This document shows, piece by piece, positions 7,480-13,521 of a DNA stretch of 14,463 nucleotides. Every line of letters starts with the position of its first letter. Within the stretch, counting starts at the first letter, position 1. Made by a program: the position numbers and the translations under genes. Source of the DNA: an uncultured Clostridia bacterium (GTDB lineage Bacteria; Bacillota; Clostridia; Oscillospirales; CAG-272); NCBI GenBank assembly GCA_937892405.1, contig CALAFS010000215.1:1-14463 (forward strand). The letters run 5' to 3'. The notes under the pieces are model-generated. The model was not told where the DNA came from. It was given only the letters and a program-made list of their open reading frames with translations, and searched no databases.

Positions 7480-7949
7480 GTCTTTCCCGCGTGCGTGCGG
7501 CACTTTCCGCCTTCGGGCTTGACGGGCGGATCCGTGAGTTTGACCGCTCCTCCGCCACGGTGCACGAGGCGGCAGAGGCGCTCGGCACGGAGGAGCACCG
7601 CATCGCCAAGACGCTCTCCTTTCACCTCGATGACGGCGTCATTCTCGTCGTCATGGCAGGCGATGCGAAAATCGACAATAAAAAGTATAAAACCACCTTC
7701 GGCAAAAAGGCGAAGATGCTCTCCGCAGAGGAAGTGGAGCCCCTGACGGGGCACCGCGTCGGCGGCGTCTGTCCCTTCGCTCTGCCCGAGGGCGTGCGTG
7801 TCTATCTTGACCGCTCGCTTCTCGGTATGGATACGGTCTATCCCGCCGCCGGTTCTCCTTCGAGCGCGGTCGCGCTCACCTTGGAGGAGCTGGAGCGCGC
7901 CTCGGGCGCCGTCGGCTTTGTCGATGTCACACTGTCCCATGATGACTGA
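7476..7949 (+). CDS. YbaK/EbsC-family aminoacyl-tRNA deacylase (Cys-tRNA(Pro) deacylase-like)
   Basis: This 157-aa protein would hydrolyse mischarged aminoacyl-tRNA in trans; the YbaK branch clears Cys-tRNA(Pro). Seen: 'HRIAKTLSF' (41-49) containing the conserved Lys45, equivalent to the essential lysine of YbaK. 'VVMAGDAKIDNKKYK' (58-72), 'GHRVGGVCPFAL' (92-103) with the GGVxPF loop, and 'AAGSPSSAVALT' (124-135) with the GS-S/T motif are all present in the expected order. Length is typical (150-160). The ATG overlaps the dehydrogenase stop by 4 nt and has AAAGGAG eight bases upstream. A longer in-frame start at 7377 lies inside the preceding gene and is rejected. Exact tRNA specificity (ProX versus YbaK versus EbsC) cannot be read from motifs. 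Confidence 0.9.
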   Translation: MSLSRVRAALSAFGLDGRIREFDRSSATVHEAAEALGTEEHRIAKTLSFHLDDGVILVVMAGDAKIDNKKYKTTFGKKAKMLSAEEVEPLTGHRVGGVCPFALPEGVRVYLDRSLLGMDTVYPAAGSPSSAVALTLEELERASGAVGFVDVTLSHDD

Positions 7950-8685
7950 AGAAGAGCTGCGAAGGAACTTCGACGTGGCGCGTCTTTTCTGTCTTTCGGC
8001 ATTGCCCGCCCGTGACGGCGGGATCGGCACCCTCAGCGAGAAGACACAGCACAGAATCCTGAAATATACCTTTGAGCCGGACGATACCCCCCACGAGATC
8101 CCCTATCTCGGCAGTGTCGCGGATATTAAAAACGGGGAGGGAATCATCGAGATTCAGACCCGCTCTTTCGGGAACCTCGTGCCGAAACTTGAGAAATTTC
8201 TCTCCGAATCCCGCGTCACCGTCGTCTATCCTCTCCCGCGGGAAAAGGTGCTTCACACTGTGGATCCCGAGACCGGGACGATCGGAAAGGGACGCAAAAG
8301 CCCGAAGAAATGTAAAGTGTACGATGCATTTTGGGAGCTTTATCGGATCCGCCGCTTCCTTTTGCACCCGGATTTTCGCCTGATCCTCGCTTTCTTCGAT
8401 GTCGATGAATATCGAAAAAAGACGAACCGTCACCGCCACGGGAGCGAGCGCGTCGAGCGGATTCCCACCCGCTTTTGCGAGATGGTCACCCTGACGGGAA
8501 AAGAAGATTACGCGCGTGTCTTTCTCCCCGCCGACCTGCCCGAGCCGTTTACCGTGCAGATGTATGCGAAGGCGGCGGGCATCGCCCCGCGCTATGCCTC
8601 CCTCGGCATCTCCCTCCTCCTGTCCCTCGGCGTCCTCACCCGCGCCGGCAAAGAAGGCAGAGCTTACCTTTATCATCAGCTTTGA
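7939..8685 (+). CDS. Uncharacterised protein with CoiA-like nuclease motifs and C-terminal winged helix
   Basis: This 248-aa protein is the last gene of the operon. I recognise the family as a conserved Bacillota hypothetical (I recall it as DUF8091; the label is from memory). Seen: 'NFDVARLF' near the start, then 'LSEKTQHRILK' (32-42), 'HEIPYLGSVADI' (52-63, Asp62) and 'GIIEIQTRSF' (68-77, Glu71 and Gln73). The order E...D...E-x-Q resembles the PD-(D/E)xK variant of CoiA-like proteins. The last 47 residues (202-248) look like a winged helix ('MYAKAAGIAPRYASLGISLL...GREGRAYLY'-like). The start is ATG 7939 or 7942, inside the end of the deacylase gene with no Shine-Dalgarno site, so translation probably depends on reinitiation. 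The upstream in-frame ATG at 7798 is rejected because it lies deep in the deacylase gene. Nuclease activity is inference. Confidence 0.8.
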   Translation: MMTEEELRRNFDVARLFCLSALPARDGGIGTLSEKTQHRILKYTFEPDDTPHEIPYLGSVADIKNGEGIIEIQTRSFGNLVPKLEKFLSESRVTVVYPLPREKVLHTVDPETGTIGKGRKSPKKCKVYDAFWELYRIRRFLLHPDFRLILAFFDVDEYRKKTNRHRHGSERVERIPTRFCEMVTLTGKEDYARVFLPADLPEPFTVQMYAKAAGIAPRYASLGISLLLSLGVLTRAGKEGRAYLYHQL

Positions 8686-8725
8686 ATACAAAAAACTGCG
8701 TCGGAAGACGCAGTTTTTTGTATTC
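8684..8725. terminator. Perfect 19-bp bidirectional terminator hairpin
   Basis: GAATACAAAAAACTGCGTC (8684-8702) pairs perfectly with 8707-8725 across a GGAA loop, which fits the GNRA tetraloop pattern. A6 and T6 tracts sit inside the stem, so it can serve the operon on the plus strand and the ADP-ribosylglycohydrolase gene on the minus strand. It overlaps the last two bases of the operon's stop codon. Confidence 0.92.
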
Positions 8726-8750
8726 GGAATGTTCTCGCTTTGTTTTCGGA

Positions 8751-10208
8751 TCACCCGAGCAGAATCACCGGCACATATCCCGCGGTGAAGCGCTCTGCCG
8801 CCGTGATTTCGAGCACGGCACGGTTGACTGGAAGCACCTTCTCACCCGCATGCAGGGTGAATTCCACCTCCGCCATGGCGGGGTCATGTGCATTGTAGTG
8901 CGGCAGACGGAGAGCGGTAGATCCGCCCGAGACGGTGAACCCTTCGGGAAGGAACCAGCGCAGATTCAGATCGTACGGGCAGCTGCCGTAGTGTTTCCAG
9001 TTGTTGCGGACAATGACCTTGACCTTCACCTCGCCACCGGGCGTGATGTCGGGCGTCGTCTCATAGATCAGGGTCGCCGACGCGTAGGCAAAGTCTACCG
9101 TGAAGGAGAAGGGAACGAGATGACGGAGCTTTTCCTTCATCTCCTCACCCTCCGAGAGCTTTGCGAGCACATCGGCGGGAATGTCGCTTTCCCCTTCGGT
9201 CAGCACGAGATTTGCATGGTTTGCCGCGAGCATCAGGGGCGCCTGTGCCGCGACCCTGTCGGTCAGCTCGGCGCAGGTCGCAGGGACACCGTAGAGAAGA
9301 CCGCGGTTGATAGAGATCGTCACGATCGACTCACCGATGTGCGACTTCCAGTCTGCGGGAATGCCCGCCATACCGCCGAGAATACCGAGCGTCGCGCCCA
9401 CCGTCGCACCCGTGCAGTCGGTGTCGTCGCCGCAGTTGATTGCGGCAATCATGGATTTTTTGAAGTCGCCCTCGCCGTAGAGCAGACCGAGCACGGTATA
9501 TGCCACATTGGACGGTGCCTCGAACCAGCCGTCACCGATATCCGCATTCAGCTTCTGAATCAGGTCGCGCGCCTCGCGCGGCGTCTTGCCGCCCTCGTAG
9601 CACTCGATGACAAAGCGCACACTCTTCGCGACGCGGCTCTCCTCGGGGATCTTCGTCAGCGCGACATCAATCGCCTCGCGCACGGTCTTTGCCACATATG
9701 CCGTCGACTGCATCGCCGCGACGAATGCCGCCGCTACCGTGCCTTCGCCTGCACCGTGGTCGACCGATGCGTCCTCGATCGCGTACTTCGCCGCAATGTC
9801 GGGCGCGCCGGGGGCGAGAGATGCCCAGATCTCGGTGCGGATCCAAGCACCGTTCGAGTGACGCCATGTGTTTCTGTAATCACCCGACAGGGGCGGGAAC
9901 AGCCCGCGCTTCATATTCGTTTTTCCGATGCCGTATTCGTTCCAGTAAGGGACGATGAAGCTCAACCAAAATTCGCCGAGGTCGGCGGCAGTGAGACGGT
10001 AAGGACCGCGCGCTTCCAGCGCCGCGAGCCATACGAGCTGAAGGTCAAGGTCGTCGTTCGGGAGCACGACGCTCGCATCGGTCACAAAGCCCTTGATGTC
10101 GAGATATTCCCGCCCGCCTTCATAAGGCGTACCCATGGTTCCGCCGATATTCTTTCCGATCCACGCGGCATGGAGCTTGTCGCGGTAGGTTTTAAGATTC
10201 AGTTTCAT
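8751..10208 (-). CDS. ADP-ribosylglycohydrolase-family protein with C-terminal beta domain
   Basis: This 485-aa protein contains an ADP-ribosyl-hydrolase fold (about 5-315), which in characterised members removes ADP-ribose from proteins or small molecules using two Mg ions. Seen: 'AAWIGKNIGGTMGTP' (14-28), 'NDDLDLQL' (51-58) at the first metal site, 'DHGAGEGTVAAAFVAAM' (150-166) and 'GDDTDCTGATVGATLG' (260-275), the canonical second metal motif. The first site reads NDD-L-D instead of the usual T/S-D-D-T/S, so substrate or mechanism may differ. Residues about 365-485 form a beta-rich, Ig-like extension ('GGEVKVKVIVRNNW', 'PEGFTVSGGST') not found in minimal family members. No signal peptide is seen, so it is cytosolic. 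The start has AAGGAAA seven bases upstream and a strong promoter of its own. The opposite-strand frame 8475-10241 is a shadow. Substrate unknown. Confidence 0.88.
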   Translation of the reverse strand: MKLNLKTYRDKLHAAWIGKNIGGTMGTPYEGGREYLDIKGFVTDASVVLPNDDLDLQLVWLAALEARGPYRLTAADLGEFWLSFIVPYWNEYGIGKTNMKRGLFPPLSGDYRNTWRHSNGAWIRTEIWASLAPGAPDIAAKYAIEDASVDHGAGEGTVAAAFVAAMQSTAYVAKTVREAIDVALTKIPEESRVAKSVRFVIECYEGGKTPREARDLIQKLNADIGDGWFEAPSNVAYTVLGLLYGEGDFKKSMIAAINCGDDTDCTGATVGATLGILGGMAGIPADWKSHIGESIVTISINRGLLYGVPATCAELTDRVAAQAPLMLAANHANLVLTEGESDIPADVLAKLSEGEEMKEKLRHLVPFSFTVDFAYASATLIYETTPDITPGGEVKVKVIVRNNWKHYGSCPYDLNLRWFLPEGFTVSGGSTALRLPHYNAHDPAMAEVEFTLHAGEKVLPVNRAVLEITAAERFTAGYVPVILLG

Positions 10209-10258
10209 AACATATTTCCTTTCATTCCCGGCACTTTGTAAAGTACCTTTCTGCTTTT

Positions 10259-10287
10259 ATTATAAGGGAAGAAACAACCGATGGCAA
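10259..10287 (-). promoter_or_regulatory. Sigma-A promoter of the ADP-ribosylglycohydrolase gene
   Basis: Read on the minus strand: -35 TTGCCA (10282-10287), exactly 17 bp, then -10 TATAAT (10259-10264). The start codon at 10208 would be about 45 nt downstream of the transcription start. Confidence 0.8.
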
Positions 10288-10469
10288 GCACTTCTGACTA
10301 CTTTTCCATATCATATTTTTACCTGTTTTGATAAAAGTCCGTAAATGTTCCGCTTACCGAGAAATAAACGGAGGGGCGGGGAGCGGAAGCACAGCCCGTG
10401 AATCCGCACCGTCTTAAGATACGCGGCTTTTCGGGGGCGCCGTTTTTTCTTCTTTTCCGATGATTCCGC

Positions 10470-10498
10470 TTGACTTTATCAAAATAAAGTGATATACT
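10470..10498 (+). promoter_or_regulatory. Promoter of the TrpR-HisZ fusion gene with an embedded palindromic operator candidate
   Basis: The -35 box TTGACT (10470-10475) and -10 box TATACT (10493-10498) are 17 bp apart. The spacer contains most of a perfect inverted repeat: ACTTTAT (10473-10479), CAAA, ATAAAGT (10484-10490). A repressor bound there would block RNA polymerase. Because the gene downstream encodes a TrpR-type DNA-binding domain, autorepression is the simplest reading. That step is inference; the promoter and the palindrome are seen directly. Confidence 0.75.
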
Positions 10499-10580
10499 GG
10501 GTGTCGGGGCTTTTTACGGGTGCATTTTTCCATACATATGCTTCTTTTGCCCCGCGTCTTTCGGAATTTTATGAAATATG

Positions 10581-10606
10581 CTTTTTGCCGCAAAAGCGGC
10601 GGAAAG
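10581..10606 (+). promoter_or_regulatory. Leader hairpin adjoining the Shine-Dalgarno site of the TrpR-HisZ fusion gene
   Basis: CTTTTTGCCGC (10581-10591) can pair with GCGGCGGAAAG (10596-10606) around an AAAA loop: nine Watson-Crick pairs plus two G-U pairs. The 3' arm runs into the purine-rich ribosome binding site (AAAGGAAG, 10603-10610) four bases before the ATG, so the fold would partly mask it. Confidence 0.5.
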
Positions 10607-10614
10607 GAAGAACC

Positions 10615-11739
10615 ATGACAGAGTCACAATACAAGGCGCTCTTCCGCGCCATTCTTTCCCTCAGAACCGAAGAGGAGTGCGAGGCGTTTTTCTCCGATCT
10701 CTGTACGGCGAAGGAGCTGACCGAGTTTTCCTCACGGCTTGAAGTTGCCCGCCTTCTCGGGCAGGGCGTCAACTATCACGATATCGTCGAGCGCACGGGT
10801 GCGTCGACCGCTACCATCAGCCGGGTGTCGAAGGCACTGTCGGGTGAGGCGGGCGGCTACCGTACGGCACTCTCCCGCCTCGGTATGCCGCAGGTGCGCG
10901 GTGGGGAAGAGTCGGACGGACTCCCGCTTCTTCCCGCCGAGCGTGCGGCGTATTCTCTGATGGCGCGCTTTGAGGCGCAGGGCTACCGCCGCTATGCCAG
11001 ATCGCTCTTTCCCGAGGGCATGGCGAAGGAGACCTTCGGCGATGTCACCCTCTCTCTCGTGGACGAGATACCTGCCGCCCCCGGCACTTATAAATATTGC
11101 TATTACGAAAACCTTCTTCGCCCGGACGGGAAGCGGCGTCTCCTTCGCCGTATCTCGCAGGCGGGCATCGAATGTATCGGGAATGTCACGGACAGCGAGG
11201 AGAGGGAAGTCCTCTCGCTCGCCGCGGACGCACTTTCCCTCTTTTTCGGAAAGTATGAGCTTTCCCTGATGCCCCTCGCCTATGCCGACGCCCTGTTTGA
11301 CCGTTACGGTATTTACGGTGCCTATCGCAGAGAGGTCTACTCTCTTCTTCGTACCTCTCCCGCCGGACTATACGGCTTCCTTCTCTCCAAGGGGGAGGAG
11401 AAAAAGACCGCGGACGAACTCTCCGATCTCCTCACCGTGAAGCGACCGGCAGAGGAAGGGCTTGCCCGTCTCCTCGCCGCCGCGGGAGGAGAGACCGAGC
11501 GCACCGTGTGTGAAAAGCTCCGCCGCACCCTCGCCGCCATCGACGGCGGGAACCTGACGGTCGACTTCACCCTGACCCCGGGCATGGATTATTACGACGG
11601 CTTTTTCTTCGTCGGACGCGCCGGACGCGCGGGCGAAGTACTACGCGGCGGACGGTATGACACCCTTGTCAGGCGCCGCGGTCACGACGGCGGCGCCGTC
11701 GGCTTCGCCGTCTATCTCGACGCCGTAGGTAAAAAATAA
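10615..11739 (+). CDS. Fusion of a TrpR/YerC-type DNA-binding domain with a HisZ/HisRS-like domain; putative histidine-sensing regulator
   Basis: This 374-aa protein joins two families. Residues 1-90 follow the TrpR/YerC pattern: 'LFRAILSLRTEEECEAFF', 'LCTAKELTEFSSRLEVARLL', then the helix-turn-helix 'NYHDIVERTGASTATISRVS' (53-72) and a GGY. Residues about 105-374 resemble HisZ, the catalytically dead HisRS-like subunit of HisG. 'QAGIECIGNVTDSEEREVLSLA' (182-203) is the motif-2 region, 'GMDYYDGFFF' (323-332) the histidine-binding loop, and 'LRGGRYDTLV...GGAVGFAVYLDA' (343-370) covers motif 3. In HisRS an Arg precedes 'GLDYY'; here it is Pro322, so tRNA charging is unlikely. From memory, TrpR-type regulators named HisR are predicted to control histidine genes in Firmicutes. 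A fused histidine sensor would fit that role. ATG 10615 has AAAGGAAG upstream; the in-frame extension to 10489 precedes the promoter's likely start site and is rejected. No his operon is in the window. Confidence 0.85.
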   Translation: MTESQYKALFRAILSLRTEEECEAFFSDLCTAKELTEFSSRLEVARLLGQGVNYHDIVERTGASTATISRVSKALSGEAGGYRTALSRLGMPQVRGGEESDGLPLLPAERAAYSLMARFEAQGYRRYARSLFPEGMAKETFGDVTLSLVDEIPAAPGTYKYCYYENLLRPDGKRRLLRRISQAGIECIGNVTDSEEREVLSLAADALSLFFGKYELSLMPLAYADALFDRYGIYGAYRREVYSLLRTSPAGLYGFLLSKGEEKKTADELSDLLTVKRPAEEGLARLLAAAGGETERTVCEKLRRTLAAIDGGNLTVDFTLTPGMDYYDGFFFVGRAGRAGEVLRGGRYDTLVRRRGHDGGAVGFAVYLDAVGKK

Positions 11740-11768
11740 TCAAAAAAATCCAAACAGCCACCTTCAAT

Positions 11769-11791
11769 AAAAAAGCGGATCCGCATTTTTA
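11769..11791. terminator. Probable bidirectional terminator between the TrpR-HisZ fusion and SDR genes
   Basis: GCG (11775-11777), GATC loop and CGC (11782-11784) are flanked by an A run on the left and a T run (11786-11790) on the right, which can pair after one A-A mismatch. It is weak in GC content but well placed between convergent genes. Confidence 0.55.
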
Positions 11792-11802
11792 TAAACAAAA
11801 GT

Positions 11803-12606
11803 TTACTTTGCATACATGTTATAGAGAATTTTATCCACCAACCGCCGCGGCAGGAACTTCGCGAGCGCAAGCAGAAAACGGTAGGAAATGCCGGCAGTCA
11901 CGGTCGGCGGCGGATTCTTCCGCACCGCCGCACGGACGACCACCCGCGCGACCGATTCGGCGCGCATGCCGTGCGTCTCGTCGTGCTCCATGCGACCGAC
12001 ACTGCGCGCGATCCGCTCGCCGTAGCACGCATCATCCGCCGGATTCTTCACCCGCGCCGCGGTAAATCCGGTGCGCGTGTCCCCGGGCAGAACGCACACG
12101 ACCTTCACTCCGTAAGGCTTGACCTCCATCGCGAGCGCACGGGAATAGCTCCCGATCGCACTCTTCGTCGCACTGTAAAAGGTCTGGAAGGGGATCGGCA
12201 ACTCTCCCGCCACACTGCCGAGGTTGACGATCCGCCCGCACCCCTGCGCCCGCATGGTGGGCAGGACCGCGCGACACATTTCCGCGACGCCGAACACATT
12301 GACGCGGAAGATTTCCTCCGTGCTGTCCGTCGGTGTATTTTCGGCACTGCCGGAGATTCCCATGCCCGCCGAGTTGACGAGCAGGTCGATCCGCCCCGTC
12401 TCCGCGATGACCCGCGCGACGCATGCCGTCACCGCTTCACGCACCGTCACATCACAGCGCAGAGAGCGGAAGTCCTCCCCCTTGCACCCGCGACGGGAAA
12501 CCCCGTATACCGTGTACCCCCGTTTCAGGAGCGCCCGTGCCGTCGCCAGCCCGATCCCGCTCGAAGCCCCGGTAACAATCGCAACTTTTACCGCCTTTTC
12601 TTTCAT
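11803..12606 (-). CDS. Short-chain dehydrogenase/reductase (SDR) family oxidoreductase
   Basis: This 267-aa classical SDR uses NAD(P)(H) to interconvert an alcohol and a carbonyl; its substrate cannot be inferred. Seen: the cofactor motif TGASSGIG (12-19), 'NSAG' (78-81) in place of the usual NNAG, and the catalytic tetrad Asn103, Ser131 ('NLGSVAG'), Tyr144 and Lys148 ('YSATK'). 'LPGDTRTGF' (173-181) after the catalytic strand is typical. Arg38-Arg39 at the end of the second strand suggests NADP(H) preference. The C-terminal 'RFLLALAKFLPRRLVDKILYN' (243-263) resembles the tail of steroid- and lipid-acting SDRs. The ATG at 12606 has AAAGGAG seven bases upstream. The in-frame extension to 12771 is AT-rich and lies in the leader, so it is rejected. 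The gene is monocistronic and is the last GC-rich gene before the composition change. Confidence 0.9.
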   Translation of the reverse strand: MKEKAVKVAIVTGASSGIGLATARALLKRGYTVYGVSRRGCKGEDFRSLRCDVTVREAVTACVARVIAETGRIDLLVNSAGMGISGSAENTPTDSTEEIFRVNVFGVAEMCRAVLPTMRAQGCGRIVNLGSVAGELPIPFQTFYSATKSAIGSYSRALAMEVKPYGVKVVCVLPGDTRTGFTAARVKNPADDACYGERIARSVGRMEHDETHGMRAESVARVVVRAAVRKNPPPTVTAGISYRFLLALAKFLPRRLVDKILYNMYAK

Positions 12607-12753
12607 CGTGTTCTCCTTTATGCATTGTTGCTTTTTGCGCCGTATTGCTATCTTAAGTTTACAATATAAGTGGAATAAATCGAAATTGATGATATAGATA
12701 GCACTACGCATGATTATGAAAGCAGACATGCAATCATAAGCAAAAAAAGCAGC

Positions 12754-12767
12754 ATGTGATATTACAT
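12754..12767. promoter_or_regulatory. Imperfect palindrome over the SDR transcription start
   Basis: ATGTGATATTACAT (12754-12767) is symmetric except for one pair and sits immediately downstream of the SDR -10 box, over the expected start site. The operator role is inferred from position. Confidence 0.35.
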
Positions 12768-12769
12768 CC

Positions 12770-12799
12770 ATTTTATCATAGAAAGGAGAGCATTGTCAA
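12770..12799 (-). promoter_or_regulatory. Promoter of the SDR gene
   Basis: On the minus strand: perfect -35 TTGACA (12794-12799), an 18-bp spacer, and -10 TAAAAT (12770-12775). The implied leader before the ATG at 12606 is about 155 nt, unusually long. I see no known riboswitch in it, only several GCATG/CATGC and ATGATT/AATCAT inverted repeats between 12708 and 12737. Confidence 0.7.
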
Positions 12800-12846
12800 C
12801 TGCTTTTTTCGAATGTTTTTTTATGAGTATATTCGACAGGCTACTG

Positions 12847-13311
12847 TTATGATTTTGCCCCTTTGCAAAGCGTGGGTGAGTCGGTTATTACAGATTGCTT
12901 TAGCACCTTCAGTATTTCTATATCGTCTTTTAACTTTTTTTCCATCGCCAATGCCGAATAAGCGCTTCTTGGCTTTTTGTGATGGTTTATTTCAAATTCA
13001 ATGTCTTCGACCGTAACCGGCTTTTCAAAATCGCGTTGGATTGCACCGATAGATAAAGCATATAAAAAATTATTTTCAACTCCCCATCCATCGCACACCG
13101 TAAAATAATAACGCCCGTTTCCGCTGTTGAAGAGCAGTTCAGAGCGATCTGTACGCCCTAAAAAAGTGACCGCTCCGTAAAGCATAGGATTGCAAAACCG
13201 GGGATTCAGAACGACAATCTTTTCAAATATCATGCCTTTTTCGAATACGGTCTGATCTTTTTTACAAATGTCTTTAATTTTTTCTTCCATTATAAGTTTT
13301 TCAGATAACAT
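12847..13311 (-). CDS. Hypothetical protein, AT-rich gene
   Basis: I do not recognise this 154-aa protein. It is soluble, with no signal peptide or membrane segment. A central stretch looks like a small alpha/beta fold ('GAVTFLGRTDRSELLFNSGNGRYYFTV'-type beta strands, then 'WGVENNFLYALSIGAI' helix). The C-terminal part is charged and probably helical ('YSALAMEKKLKDDIEILKVLKQ'). I chose the ATG at 13311 because AAGGTGA lies six bases before it. A GTG three codons upstream (13320) falls inside that same Shine-Dalgarno sequence and is unlikely. Codon use is AT-rich, unlike every gene to its left, consistent with acquisition. An extended -10 promoter sits about 60 bp upstream. It is likely expressed alone, with no functional clue from its neighbours. 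Confidence 0.65.
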   Translation of the reverse strand: MLSEKLIMEEKIKDICKKDQTVFEKGMIFEKIVVLNPRFCNPMLYGAVTFLGRTDRSELLFNSGNGRYYFTVCDGWGVENNFLYALSIGAIQRDFEKPVTVEDIEFEINHHKKPRSAYSALAMEKKLKDDIEILKVLKQSVITDSPTLCKGAKS

Positions 13312-13368
13312 TTTGGTCACCTTATATATTTACCGATTTTTTGGCTCATTTTTTGCTTTGCTTGTATG

Positions 13369-13377
13369 ATTATATCA
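13369..13377 (-). promoter_or_regulatory. Extended -10 promoter of the hypothetical gene
   Basis: On the minus strand the sequence reads TGATATAAT: a perfect TATAAT (13369-13374) with TGN before it. No good -35 is seen, as is common for extended -10 promoters. The leader would be about 50 nt. Confidence 0.5.
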
Positions 13378-13463
13378 AATGCAATGTCCGTTATTTGGTG
13401 CATTATATTTTGCGGATGAAGCTTTTCAAGCAGCGAACTCTCGCCGGATTTCCGAATAGTATT

Positions 13464-13521
13464 TCTTTTTGTCAATGACGAACAAAAAGGAGCGTTTTTT
13501 TAGCCGAAAAGGGGGGCAGGC
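13464..13521 (+). repeat. 58-nt direct repeat, left copy
   Basis: This copy runs from TCTTTTTGTCAATGACG to GGGGGGCAGGC. It matches the right copy at 14406-14463 with only a few changes: one substitution in the T run, changes around 13502-13505, and one extra G. The CGTCTT/AAGACG hairpin that is perfect in the right copy is broken here. Confidence 0.9.

Larger units (their letters stand above)
10209..10614. other. Divergent control region between the ADP-ribosylglycohydrolase and the TrpR-HisZ fusion genes
   Basis: This 406-bp gene-free stretch holds two outward-facing promoters (listed separately), a palindrome in the right-hand promoter and a leader hairpin. The middle part (about 10320-10460) contains a GC-rich hairpin at 10383-10407 and a short CGGC/GCCG stem at 10424-10442 followed by T6, possibly a weak terminator. 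I found no credible open reading frame in it. Confidence 0.6.

Noticed and set aside
6040..7503. 487-codon frame antisense to the FAD dehydrogenase
   Set aside because: The sense frame carries clear dehydrogenase motifs, operon spacing and a Shine-Dalgarno site. The antisense product shows no recognisable domain and is explained by GC bias.
8475..10241. 588-codon plus-strand frame across the terminator and the ADP-ribosylglycohydrolase gene
   Set aside because: It runs through the end of the nuclease-like gene, the perfect terminator and the antisense of a well-supported gene. Its composition is Arg/His-rich shadow-type.
12820..12841. TCGAAT...ATTCGA inverted repeat considered as the terminator of the 12847-13311 gene
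   Set aside because: Only six pairs with a long loop, and on the minus strand it is followed by an A run rather than T, so intrinsic termination is not supported.
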